The notes under the pieces were generated by a model. That model saw only the letters and a program-made list of their open reading frames with translations, made no database searches and was not told the origin of the DNA. A stretch of DNA of 64,000 nucleotides from Chroococcidiopsidaceae cyanobacterium YX2bin18 (GTDB lineage Bacteria; Cyanobacteriota; Cyanobacteriia; Cyanobacteriales; Chroococcidiopsidaceae). The translations under genes were made by a program, and so were the position numbers. This document shows, in pieces, positions 48,581 to 58,415 of this stretch. Within the stretch, counting starts at the first letter, position 1. Each line of letters begins with the position of its first letter. Location: NCBI GenBank assembly GCA_030446505.1, contig JAUJND010000008.1, forward strand, positions 1-64,000. The letters are read 5' to 3'.

Positions 48581-49981
48581 ATGCCCAATGCTCATGTGAT
48601 CGGATTGGGGAAATCCGGTATTGCCGCTGCACGACTATTAAAACTAGAAGGCTGGGAAGTGACAATGAGCGATCGCAGCACTTCTGAATCAGTGCGCCAA
48701 CAGCAACAACACCTAGAGCATGAGAAGATTACAGTTCACCTGGGTGCTTCTTTAGAATTAAACACCCTGAACTTACCTCAGTTGATTGTCGTGAGTCCTG
48801 GTGTGCCTTGGGATGAACCCGCATTAGTTGCAGCGCGATCGCTTGGGATTGAGACGATTGGAGAAATGGAACTAGCTTGGCGACATCTCCAGTCTTGTCC
48901 TTGGGTAACAATAACTGGTACTAACGGCAAAACAACTACCACTGCTTTAATCGCCGCAATTTTTCAAACAGCTGGATTTAACGCTCCAGCTTGCGGCAAT
49001 ATTGGCTATGCCGCCTGCGATTTAGCTCTAGAAGTTAAAAGTAACTCCTCTATCAAACCGCAAAAGCTTGACTGGGTAATTGCCGAAATTAGTAGCTATC
49101 AAATTGAGTCTTCCTCCTCAATTGCTCCGAGAATTGGAGTTTGGACGACTTTTACACCGGATCACCTCAGTCGTCACAGAACTTTAGAAAACTACTACAA
49201 CATTAAAGCGCATTTACTACATCAATCTGAGCAGCAAGTGTTGAATGGTGATGACGTTTACTTGAGCCAAAGAGGTGTTAATGGCTGGAAGTTAGACGCT
49301 TGTTGGACAACTGTTAGAGGTAAGGCTCATTTGATTAGTAACCCAAATCAGGGAACTTACATTGAGGATGGCTGGGTAATAGCTCAGGGTAAACCAATTG
49401 TCATGGTGTCGGCTTTGCGGATGGTGGGGGAACACAATCACCAAAATCTGCTCATGGCAGTGGCAGTAGCTTACTTAGCAGGAATTGAGAAAGATGCAAT
49501 TGCTGAAGCGATCGCCAACTTCCCTGGTGTTCCTCATCGTTTAGAACATATCTGCACGTATTTGGGAATCGACTTCATAAATGACAGCAAAGCCACTAAT
49601 TACGATGCTGCTCAAGTTGGGTTAGCCGCTGTTGGTAGTCCAGTTATTCTAATTGCTGGTGGTGAAGCTAAAGCCGGAGATGATCACGATTGGCTACAAA
49701 CAATTCAATCCAAAGCAGCAGCTGTAATCCTCATTGGTAATGCAGCAACTGCCTTTGCTAAACGACTAGAACAGAGCGGCTATTCTAGTTATGAAATTGG
49801 GGAAACAATGGAGCAGGCTGTACCTAGAGCCGCCCAATTAGCTAAACACTATCAAGCTCGTGTTGTTTTACTGTCTCCTGCTTGCGCTAGTTTCGACCAG
49901 TATCAGAATTTTGAACAACGCGGCGATCATTTTCGGCAACTCTGCCTAAGTCTGCTTCAAAACCCTAAAGAGGCTTCATAA
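48581..49981 (+). CDS. murD: UDP-N-acetylmuramoylalanine--D-glutamate ligase
   Basis: 466 residues. It adds D-Glu to UDP-MurNAc-L-Ala in the cytoplasm, the second amino-acid step of peptidoglycan precursor synthesis. Rossmann-like N-terminal domain ([16 protein letters not shown]), the ATP-binding P-loop [13 protein letters not shown], the conserved SSYQIESS segment, [20 protein letters not shown] before the C-terminal domain, and [21 protein letters not shown] near the end. Complete and uninterrupted. Divergent from the aldo/keto reductase gene; about 150 bases between them. Confidence 0.97.
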   Translation: MPNAHVIGLGKSGIAAARLLKLEGWEVTMSDRSTSESVRQQQQHLEHEKITVHLGASLELNTLNLPQLIVVSPGVPWDEPALVAARSLGIETIGEMELAWRHLQSCPWVTITGTNGKTTTTALIAAIFQTAGFNAPACGNIGYAACDLALEVKSNSSIKPQKLDWVIAEISSYQIESSSSIAPRIGVWTTFTPDHLSRHRTLENYYNIKAHLLHQSEQQVLNGDDVYLSQRGVNGWKLDACWTTVRGKAHLISNPNQGTYIEDGWVIAQGKPIVMVSALRMVGEHNHQNLLMAVAVAYLAGIEKDAIAEAIANFPGVPHRLEHICTYLGIDFINDSKATNYDAAQVGLAAVGSPVILIAGGEAKAGDDHDWLQTIQSKAAAVILIGNAATAFAKRLEQSGYSSYEIGETMEQAVPRAAQLAKHYQARVVLLSPACASFDQYQNFEQRGDHFRQLCLSLLQNPKEAS

Positions 49982-50343
49982 CATTTATAGTCCTACTTTG
50001 AAGAGTTGGTATAAGGCAATAATCCCTATTGATTTAATTAAGCTTTAGTTGTGTCATGGTTATGTAGAACAGAATCGTCAATAGGTAGAATGGATTTTTG
50101 CTAAATTTACTACGCTCAAACACACAAAAAGCCCACTAGCTTAATACTGTCTCCCTACGACGACATTGTTAATGAACTATAGCTTGCTTGATACAAGAGT
50201 AAAAATATAGCTACCAGCTTGTATGAGCAGGATTACTATCTTTGGTTGGAGAAAAATGCCAAACTTTTACAGAACGGTTTTCTTACTAAGCTAAACATCA
50301 TGGGTAAGGCTTTTAGAAATATATAACTAGCAACCTTATGGTC
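49982..50343. other. Spacer without features
   Basis: About 360 AT-rich bases between murD and the convergent HNH gene. No gene or clear terminator seen. Confidence 0.4.
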
Positions 50344-51132
50344 TTAACTTTGCATTGCATCGATAAAATAACGACTTTTAGTGGTACCAAATAGAAGCCC
50401 TACTTTGCAACAATTCCCTAAGTTACCACTGTATTCATTTCTATTTCCATTTGGCAACTCCACTACTAGCTTTTCAGGACTGCCAAAGAAGCGAAACCCA
50501 CCCAAATACGTATCGACCAAATACATATCAAGTTTATCTACCACCACCCTTTCTGGTGAGTCTACAACGAGACGAAGCGAGATATGCCCAGGATTATCTC
50601 TTACTGTGATTACGCCTCCAATAGCTTCTACGTCCCAGTTCGTTGTATAAGCACGCCATTCATTGTCAATGATTTGCAAGCTAAGTTCGCCCTGTGAGTT
50701 GTAGAAGTTCGCACTTAATCTGAACGGTCCTCCTGGCTCTTCAGCTTCCTTTACTTCAAATAAAGGAGTGTTTTCAACTGCAACTGGTACTTGACAGTTC
50801 TCTAACGTTGTTCCAGCAAAGATAATTTTCGGATGTACCTTTCCGATATCTAAAACTCTCTTGAGAACGTAACTCCCCATAATATGGCTCCCTTCTCTTC
50901 TGCTTCACAGTCTCTTTGGACAAGAACTTTCTTGTTACTTTTCCGTGGCATTGTGAGCAAAGGGAGCGATCTTCTCAGGGTCATGCTCGTGAGCTTCAGT
51001 AAAAGGTGGATCTATGTGTTCATATGTAATGCTTGCACCACAAATGACGCAACCAAAACTACAGGCTCTACGGACTTGTAGTTTGACAGATGGAGGAATG
51101 TCACGGGAAAGACCGTATTTATTTTTTGTCAT
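50344..51132 (-). CDS. HNH-endonuclease-like protein, frameshifted
   Basis: About 262 residues if two single-base shifts (near 50970 and 50885) are bridged. N-terminal part: MTKNKYGLSRDIPPSVKLQV, RRACSFGCVICGASITYEHI, DPPFTEAHEHDPEKI, then LCSQCHGKVTRKFLSKETVK. The Cys pairs (CxxC and CxxCHGK) with YEHIDP form a zinc-stabilised HNH nuclease core. The C-terminal ~180 residues (SYVLKRVLDIGKVHPKIIFA, GPFRLSANFYNSQGELSLQI) are an extra beta-rich domain of unknown role. Possibly a defence or restriction-type nuclease, but no partner genes are near. Confidence 0.65.
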
Positions 51133-51329
51133 TGTATAGCTCTAAAAAGGACATTAGCTCAAAAATTAAAGCTGCAGATAACGTAGGCAGAGATTAAGCG
51201 CGTCAAAGAAGGAGGCAGTTATCCACCAGGTTTGAATTGGGGGCGATCGCTAAGTCAACAAAAGCTTGATAAAAGGAGTTTGCTGAAAGTCAATTGTCAC
51301 AAATACTGTTAAACGTTAATTTACACAAG

Positions 51330-51893
51330 TTATGAAAAACTCAACCAACCAAATAAATCTGCTGCCGATAGTTGCCAATCTTCTAGCACATCCAGGACTG
51401 GTAAAATATCCTGTCCTTCCTTCAATTCTGGTAGCTGGTTGGGTTGAAATATGGTCACAGATTCATCTTCGGGATCTACGAACCAACCCAGCTTTGTTCC
51501 CTGCTTAAGACAAAAGCTAATTTTACTAATGACCCGATTGGGGCGGTTCTGGGGAAAGAATTTCAATAGTCCAATCTGGAGGAATTTCAAACTTATTAGC
51601 AATCCTGCCATTAGGAAGTAAAGGAATATGTTGCCATTCAAAAACAGCGATATCTGGCACTACTGAACTGTTACCAAATGTGCAGCGTAACTCCGTAAGC
51701 GCATAAGCTAACTTTTTGTGGTTTACCAACCTGATTTATAGCAGATGCCAACTCAATTTGAATTGTGCTGTGTTCTCCTTGAGGCATAGGTTTTTTGGTA
51801 GATATTACCGTCGATATACTCACTCGCTGGTTTGGTTTCTGGTAATTGTAAGAATTCTGCTAGAGAAATCCTTGTAGACTTTGATAAAGCCAT
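51330..51893 (-). pseudogene. Uma2-family (DUF820) endonuclease, multiply frameshifted
   Basis: Fragments in order: MALSKSTRISLAEFLQLPET, KPASEYIDGNIYQK, then MPQGEHSTIQIELASAINQV, then ELRCTFGNSSVVPDIAVFEW, RIANKFEIPPDWTIEILSPE, then KISFCLKQGTKLGWFVDPED and QLPELKEGQDILPVLDV. These are the landmarks of the cyanobacterial Uma2 family (the PD-(D/E)XK-like SxVPDIAVF and the WxIEILSPE strand). At least three shifts are needed, more than its neighbours, so decay is plausible; such genes are commonly degraded. Confidence 0.7.
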
Positions 51894-51974
51894 AAGTCAT
51901 ACCTCCTGAAATAATCCCAGTGAACAAATAATCAGTAAAAAATATAAGTTCAATTCCCTACTTCTAACTATGAT

Positions 51975-52986
51975 TCATTTATTCCCAACCACAACGTTTT
52001 GAGGTACTCCTTGGGTGAACGCAGTGATGTTATCCAAAGTAGTGTTGAGAATCCGCTCTCTTGCCTCGCGGGTGTTAAAGGCGCTGTGGGGTGTGACGAT
52101 GACATTGGATAGGCGCAGCAGAACTAGGTCAGCCAGCAGCGTTTCTAGCTCGTGTTGTTTGCGGTCAACAGTGCATAGTAGTTTGCTTGCCTTACGCAAT
52201 ACAAGTTCCTCTGGCAGCACATCTAGACCTACAGCCGCTACTTTGCCTTCGGTGATCGCGTGCAGCAATGCCTGAATGTCAACCACACTACCTCTGGTGG
52301 TGTTAATCAAAATTACGCCGGACTTCATCAGCGTGAACTGCTCAGTAGAAAGCAGGTGATGTGTCTTCTCGTTAGCTGGGACGTGTAGCGTGACGATATC
52401 AGCAGTTGATAAGAGTTCATCCATTTCGGCATAACGAAACCCCAACTTAGACGCTAACTCCTGTTTCGGCTTTGGCTCGTATGCCACAACCTCCATCCGA
52501 AATCCCTTGGCAATTTCAATGACGCACTGCCCAATGCTGCCTGTGCCAATAACACCCAACGTTTTGCCACGCAGATCGAAGCCCTGAAGTCCTTTGAAGG
52601 AAAAATCGCCTGTGCGGGTGCGCTCAAGCTGCTTCAATGAGATTGTGGCTAATCGCTAGCAGCAAACCAAATGTGTGTTCAGCGACGGTATGTTCTCCGT
52701 AGTTTGGAACATTACACACTGTTACACCCTGCTCTTGGCAATAGTCTGTATCGATCTGGTCAAAGCCAGTTGAGCGAGTGGCAATTAGCTGCAACTGGTT
52801 GAACTGTTCGAGAATCTCAGCACTGAGGTCGGAATAGATGAAGGTCGAAATTACCTGAGCGTCGGCGTACTGAGCGGCATTGTCAGCCGTCAGCGGCTCA
52901 TCTATGTACTCAACTTCCGCGATCGCGCGCAATTTCTCGAATATCTCGCGCTCCCAGTTTTCAACCTCAAACACAACAATCTTCAT
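51975..52986 (-). CDS. D-2-hydroxyacid (D-lactate type) dehydrogenase, frameshifted
   Basis: About 336 residues when one base near 52630 is corrected. N-terminal substrate domain at 52624-52986 (MKIVVFEVENWEREIFEKLR, LQLIATRSTGFDQIDTDYC, NVPNYGEHTVAEHTFGLLLA). NAD domain at 51975-52637 (GKTLGVIGTGSIGQCVIEIA). Catalytic Arg in INTTRGSVVD, Glu in VGLDVLPEE and His in VIVTPHSAFNT are all present. It interconverts a 2-keto acid (probably pyruvate) and the D-hydroxy acid with NADH. The break is TGAGATTGTG/CAAGCTGC context, one base. Confidence 0.82.
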
Positions 52987-53039
52987 GGCATTTGCATAAC
53001 GGAAAGCGTTTTAAGTGGCTATGTCTAATCCTGTTCTAG

Positions 53040-53857
53040 CTAAAAATGAGACGCGTTTTGCAACCCTAAAGCTAATTTTTCCCGACAGTTTTTAGATACA
53101 TCAAAATTAAGATTTGGCTTAATTTCCAGGACAGGTTGCGCTGTTATAGCCTCCCATTCAAACTGGGAGAGAGTTTGCACAGTTGCATTGAACACCGAAG
53201 CAATCTCTAGCTGCCATAATTAATGACTCTGTTATGATTTGAAACAAAGCTTCCCCTCTTTGTCTAAGAGGCAGATAAATCGGGCTAAACGATTCAGCAC
53301 TAAAAACCTGGGTAAACAACTCAGGATTTGGTTCTAAACGAATTGAACTGTGTTGCAAAATTGCCTTGCCACGCCGTAACTGGGCGCTACCAATGAATTT
53401 GGCACTATTAGCTAAGACTAAATCTTGCACCCGTAGCAGTGCCAAAACAGTCGGGATTGTGAATATAACCCCGCCCCGCTGAGCCGTAGTGCAACTCCAC
53501 ACCCAAGCGTAGCCAACCTTCAATTAAAAACTCACAAATCTTTTGATACACTTGGACGCGATCGCCACTCAGTCTAGATGTCACTACGGCATAAATCTCC
53601 TTGGTGTAACACTGCTCGCCACCTGTAGGACGACGGATTAATTCTATAGGTGCGCCTTGCCAACTCAGATGCTGCCAATGTTTAGGGTAATTAGATTGAT
53701 GGTGTCCAAGTGAAATTGCTGGTGGCGACCAAGTATAAAACCGCAAAGTTGAGGGATGCAAACCTAGCTGGTGCTGCTTGAGTAACCAACTGTCGATCGC
53801 CATTTGCACTTCGCCTGGTGCATCCAGTAGCGGAATTAGCCGCCAAACCTGTGTCAT
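53040..53857 (-). CDS. Lipoate-protein ligase A family protein, frameshifted
   Basis: About 270 residues if shifts near 53435 and 53178 are bridged. MTQVWRLIPLLDAPGEVQMA, YTWSPPAISLGHHQSNYPKH, the conserved IELIRRPTGGEQCYTKEIYA (family RRxTGG motif), HYGSAGRGYIHNPDCFGTAT, then DLVLANSAKFIGSAQLRRGK and AILQHSSIRLEPNPELF (KxxGSAQ signature), then QTLSQFEWEAITAQPVLEIK. The family attaches lipoate or octanoate to carrier domains. Cyanobacteria usually carry one such divergent copy. The N-terminal half is clean. Confidence 0.75.
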
Positions 53858-53873
53858 TTAAATGATTAATCTA

Positions 53874-54340
53874 CTATTGCCCAAACTCAGACTGTAAAAT
53901 TTCGTCGTTTTCATCCGCGATCGTTGCTACGGTAACGATGCGGGAAATTTCACTGGGAGACAACTCCGCCAAGGTGCGTGTTGACAGCACAACTACTTGT
54001 TCGTTGAAAATGCCGAAACAAGCTTCAAATGTGTCAGACCAATTCTTCTCCAACGGCCGACGCATTAATCGCGCTTCATCCTTAGCAGGCAACCGAAGTA
54101 CAGAAGACCAAACCGTTAAGGTGTCCTCATCACCTAGCCCCGTGAGTTGGACAAACACTTCAACACTACCGTACTTAAACTTCCAGAGATAGGCTGAATC
54201 AGTCTGACTGACCATCGCGCTTTCGTCTTGGTCTAGACTGGCGATGACTGTTTGAATTAGCTCTACATAGTTAATGCCGCTGATTTCGCTCAGATCGTAC
54301 CAGATGGATTTGCATCTGGATTGGGCTGGTAGTTCGTCAT
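53874..54340 (-). CDS. YbjN-domain protein, frameshifted at 5' end
   Basis: About 155 residues from the ATG at 54340 (MTNYQPNPDANPS), one shift near 54305, then IWYDLSEISGINYVELIQTV, IASLDQDESAMVSQTDSAYL and 113 clean residues onward (WKFKYGSVEVFVQLTGLGDE, FGIFNEQVVVLSTRTLAEL). The fold is the type III chaperone-like YbjN group, common in cyanobacteria with unknown function. It lies 16 bases upstream of the ligase on the same strand, probably co-transcribed with it. Confidence 0.65.
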
Positions 54341-54531
54341 AGAGATTTTGTCTAACATTGAGTGTCTAGACCCACTTTATCTCTAGTAGGCATAATTCTG
54401 GATAGCTGATTATTTTAACTTTAGGTTAAAAAAACAAGAGCGATCGCTTAAAACTTTTTTGGAAAAATTCCCAACTGGTGAGATATTTTTAGCAAGCTGT
54501 ATAGTGCGATCGCTCTATAGCATCTTAGAAA

Positions 54532-55423
54532 TTAAACCGCTGTCTTCTGCTTGTCACCACGATTTAAGCCATTTAAAAACATCGGCACAAACTTCTCCAT
54601 CAATGCCATTGGGTCACGCTGCATAGCTCGTTGCAGCACATCAATCCGGGTCATTTGCAGGTCAGGCGCAACAGAGTTTGCGGTAAACGCTCCATCAGGT
54701 ACTGAGGACGTTGCCAAATCGGCATTGTATTTGCTACTTCCAGGAGTTTGCCCTGCGCGACGCAGTTCTGCTCCCACCGTAATATCCAGCCCTGCTTCAA
54801 ACGCTGCCTGTTCAATTGCCGTGTATTTCCGCTTCGCCTGTTCCACTTTTTGTTGATGTTCTGGGCTTTTCCGGCGATTTCTGTCAGCAAACGGGGCACC
54901 CCAACGTACATGACCAGCTTCTTCCGGCAGAATACGTTCAATCGTTTCACGGATTTTGATATTCTCTTCTGTTTGCGCGGCTTGCTTAAGGGCGTAAATG
55001 TGGGCAGAGAAATACTCACAACCGCGTTTCTCGGTTACATTAATCGCGGCGAGGGCAGAAATAATCCCGTCCTCTAGATTGCGTGTTGGCTCAAAAAATT
55101 CTCGGTCTACAAGACGATCAAATTCATCGATATAGAAGCTCCAGGCGGCGTACCAATGTCAGCACCCAAATCCACTAATAAGCCGTCAACCACATAGCAT
55201 GACGCGCTTCATCTGATATGTGGCGGGACAGATCCCGCACCAATTCCTTTGGCTTGCCATCCAGCAGTTCAATCAAGTCAGTGAGGTCTTTGGTAACCAC
55301 GTTGCTCACTATAGCGATAGCGATTTGGGTGAGCAGATTAAGTTCGCGATCAAGGACAACTATTTTTAGAATATCTCTAGCACTCAAAGCATTTTGCAAT
55401 TTCCGAGGATAATTAACTGTCAT
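54532..55423 (-). CDS. Ferritin-like di-iron domain protein, frameshifted
   Basis: About 296 residues from MTVNYPRKLQNALSARDILK. Two shifts near 55165 and 55138 are bridged by LLVDLGADIGTPPGAS and YIDEFDRLVDREFFEPTRNL. Helices carry the metal-ligand pattern: RHISDEARHAMW (ExxRH), ITEKRGCEYF-type segment (NVTEKRGCEYFSAHIYALKQ) and ILPEEAGHVRWGAPFADRNR (ExGH). This is a di-iron ferritin-like family of cyanobacteria whose substrate I do not know. A C-terminal tail of about 85 residues (AELRRAGQTPGSSKYNADLA) follows. Confidence 0.7.
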
Positions 55424-55804
55424 AATTATTGAGTTTTGTAAACTATTATTTTGATCGTAACTCAGTTTTTTAATGTGCAACTTAACTTTTTTCGATCAGT
55501 TGATTCAGCCGATGATTAAGTTTTAGGAGAAGTTCGGGTGCGAGAGGTCTTCTCTTCACCTCAACTGCGGGAGAAATTGAGTTCAGTAACTGTGTACTGA
55601 TAATTTTGTGAGAGCTAGACCAAAATAATTTTTGCCCTGCTGAAAAGTCTGATAAGTCAGTTTAGTTAGAGTGTCAGACATCGGAATGATAGGGTTTTAT
55701 ATTTTAATGATTACCGTTCACTGTAAACAAGTGTAACGAAGAAATCATATACCTGTAGTAAGTAATAACGGGTTGAATTCGCGTAAATATATGTGCTGGT
55801 TGAC

Positions 55805-55829
55805 ACAAAAAGCCACCCTGTTGGGTGGC
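55805..55829 (-). terminator. Terminator of glnA
   Basis: On the minus strand GCCACCC, AACA, GGGTGGC, followed by TTTTTGTG. Perfect 7-bp GC-rich stem, about 50 bases after the glnA stop. Confidence 0.88.
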
Positions 55830-55880
55830 GAGGAAGTATTTTAACAGCAATACCTACACGGCGAGGTTAACTCTACCCAA

Positions 55881-57301
55881 TTAACAATCGTAGTAGAGAC
55901 CAAACTCGTAGGGGTGAGGTCGTAGCCGCATTGGGTTGATCTCCTTGTCGAGTTTATAGGAAATCCAGTTTTGAATGAAGTCTTCTGTGAACACGCCACT
56001 CTCTGTTAAGAAATCGTGGTCTTTTTCCAAATTCTCCAGCGCCCCTTCCAGGGAACCAGGCGTTGAAGGTACTTTACTCAATTCCTCTGGGCTGAGTTCA
56101 TAGATATCCACATCCAGGGGTTCACCAGGGTCAGTCTGGTTTTTAATTCCATTTAGACCCGCACAGAGCATCGCGGAAAAGGCTAAGTAGGGGTTGGAAC
56201 TGGGATCGGGGCAACGGAACTCTAGCCGCTTTGCCTTGGGATTACCGCCCGATAGAGGAATGCGGATGGAAGCAGAGCGATTTCCCGCAGAGTAAGCCAA
56301 GTTCACTGGTGCTTCATAACCAGGTACTAGTCGTTTGTAGGAATTGATAGTGGGGTTAGTGAAAGCCAAAATTGAAGGTGCGTGCTTGAGTAAGCCGCCG
56401 ATGAAATGTAACGCTAGTTGGCTCAAGTCGGCGTACTTATCACCTGCGAACAGTGGTTGTCCATCTTTCCAGATAGACATATGGGTATGCATACCAGTAC
56501 CGTTGTCGCCAAACATTGGCTTTGGCATAAAAGTAGCAGTCTTGCCATGTTTTCTAGCAACATTTTTAACTACGTATTTATAAGTCATCACGTAGTCGGC
56601 TGCATGCACCAAGGGAGCAAAACGCAGTCCTAACTCGCACTGTCCGCCCGATGCCACCTCATGGTGATGCTTTTCAATCGGTACACCGCATTTCCCCATC
56701 GTCAGCAGCATTTCGCTGCGGATGTTTTGCAGGCTATCGGTTGGTGCAACTGGGAAGTAACCCCCTTGTTGGCGATTTTATAACCGAGGTTGCCGCTGGG
56801 TTCATCCTTACCAGAATTCCAATTCTCTTCTATAGAATCTATGAAGTAATAGCCTTCATGCCCTGTTTGGTTAAAGCGGGCATTATCAAACACAAAGAAC
56901 TCTGGTTCTGGTCCACAGAAGGCCGTATCACCAATACCACTGGCAATTAGGTAGTCGATCGCCTTTTGGGCAATGGAGCGGGGGTCGCGGTCATAAAGTT
57001 CTCCTGTACGGGGTTCTACAATACTACAGATCATGCTCAGGGTCGGTACTTCCATAAAAGGATCGATCCAAGCAGTCGTTGGATCAGGCAACATCGACAT
57101 ATCTGAAGCGTTAATGGCTTTCCAACCCCGAATACTGGAGCCATCAAAGGCTATACCAGAGGAAAATGAGTCTTCGTCAATTAGACTGCGGTGGAACGTG
57201 CAGTGTTGCCAGATGCCTAGCATATCAACGAATTTGAGATCGATTAGCTCAATGTCTTGGTCTTGAATCATCTGCAAGACTTCTTGTGCAGTTTCAGCCA
57301 T
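55881..57301 (-). CDS. glnA: Glutamine synthetase type I, single-base frameshift
   Basis: About 473 residues from the ATG at 57301 ([16 protein letters not shown]), with AAGGAG eight bases ahead. It makes glutamine from glutamate, ammonia and ATP, the entry of the GS-GOGAT cycle. Landmarks: [116 protein letters not shown]. The frame breaks at the C5 run 56761-56765 (G5 on the coding strand): one more base restores [11 protein letters not shown]. Glutamine synthetase is normally essential for growth on ammonium or nitrate, so a sequence error is the simplest reading. NtcA-type promoter upstream. Confidence 0.93.
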
Positions 57302-57399
57302 GAATAACTCCTTATCTACAAATTTGCTCAAATTTACAAAAAATCTTCAAAGACTAGCTGGCAGGGTAGTTAGAAACTCGAATGTATCACTTTTGAATC

Positions 57400-57441
57400 A
57401 TCCTAAAGAGAGGATTGTAGGGATTTTGTATCTTGTTATAC
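57400..57441 (-). promoter_or_regulatory. NtcA-activated glnA promoter
   Basis: GTATCTTGTTATAC (57428-57441) is a perfect GTA-N8-TAC NtcA box within the palindrome TTTTGTAT-CTTGTT-ATACAAAA. Read toward glnA, 22 bases after the box comes TAGGAT (57405-57400), a TAN3T -10 element at the class II spacing. The start codon is about 100 bases further. Confidence 0.85.
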
Positions 57442-57746
57442 AAAATGCAGGTTTAGAGCTTTCTAGTAGCCTTTCGTTGACAAGCTGGTTGAGACAGAGA
57501 GAGGCTTGGTGATCTCAAAGGAGCCAAATTTGGCTTAAAATCCTTAAATAGCGAATGTACCTCTGGCTATAAAATTTCAGACTGTTTTTTGGAGGAATTT
57601 TTCCCATAGAGTTTGGATGGGGAGTATCACTTACAAATTTTTCATCTGAAAATAACAGCAGTGGTAGACAAAGAAGTTGATACCGAATAAAAAAAACAGG
57701 TCAAAAATATCAAACTACAAATAGGAAAAACTGGGAGAACAATTTT

Positions 57747-58256
57747 ATGCGGGATGCAGTAACGAGCTTAATTGGAACTTACGACGTTGCAGGTCGGTAT
57801 TTCGATCAGAATGCGATCGATAAGATGAAGTCTTATTTTGAAACAGGGACGGCAAGAGTCGCGGCAGCGGCAACGATCAATACTGATGCTGCTGAGATTG
57901 TGAAGCGCTCTGGAAGAAGGCTATTTGATGAATTGCCAGAACTAATTCGTCCAGGAGGGAATGCTTACACGACGCGGCGCTATGCTGCCTGTTTGCGGGA
58001 TATGGACTACTACTTGCGCTACGCTACTTATGCAATGGTCGCTGGCAGTATGGACGTGCTAGATGAACGGGTGCTGCAAGGCTTGCGGGAAACTTACAAT
58101 TCTTTAGGGGTGCCAATTGGTCCGACGATCCAAGGTATCCAGATTATGAAAGGAATTGTTAAAGAACAAGTTGCGGCGACGGGTATTGATAATACTGACT
58201 TTGTGGATGAGCCGTTTGATTATATGACCCGCGAGTTGAGTGAGGAAGATATTTAG
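57747..58256 (+). CDS. apcF: Allophycocyanin beta-18 subunit
   Basis: 169 residues. A phycobilisome core component that replaces one beta subunit in the terminal-emitter trimer next to ApcE. The globin-like phycobiliprotein fold is intact, with the phycocyanobilin-binding Cys82 in RRYAACLRDMDYYLRYATYA and the characteristic LRETYNSLGVPIGPTIQGIQ and MTRELSEEDI ends. The sequence MRDAVTSLIGTYDVAGRYFD at the start distinguishes it from ApcB. Divergent from glnA with about 445 bases between them. GGGAG lies about 12 bases before the start. Confidence 0.96.
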   Translation: MRDAVTSLIGTYDVAGRYFDQNAIDKMKSYFETGTARVAAAATINTDAAEIVKRSGRRLFDELPELIRPGGNAYTTRRYAACLRDMDYYLRYATYAMVAGSMDVLDERVLQGLRETYNSLGVPIGPTIQGIQIMKGIVKEQVAATGIDNTDFVDEPFDYMTRELSEEDI

Positions 58257-58281
58257 GTTGACAAATACAAACTAGAAATAG

Positions 58282-58328
58282 AAGCGATCGCATCTTCAAC
58301 GTAAATGTAAGTATGTGATCGCTTTTTA
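58282..58328 (+). terminator. Terminator of apcF
   Basis: AAGCGATCGCAT (58282-58293) pairs with ATGTGATCGCTT (58313-58324) with one wobble; TTTATA follows. The stem is built from a HIP1 octamer. Confidence 0.8.
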
Positions 58329-58415
58329 TATAGAGTTAGCAGTCGAAACAACATCAACTGCGGTCATGCTACTTTCCTAAAGAGAACTAATGCGCGATTA
58401 ATAAAAATAAAGATA

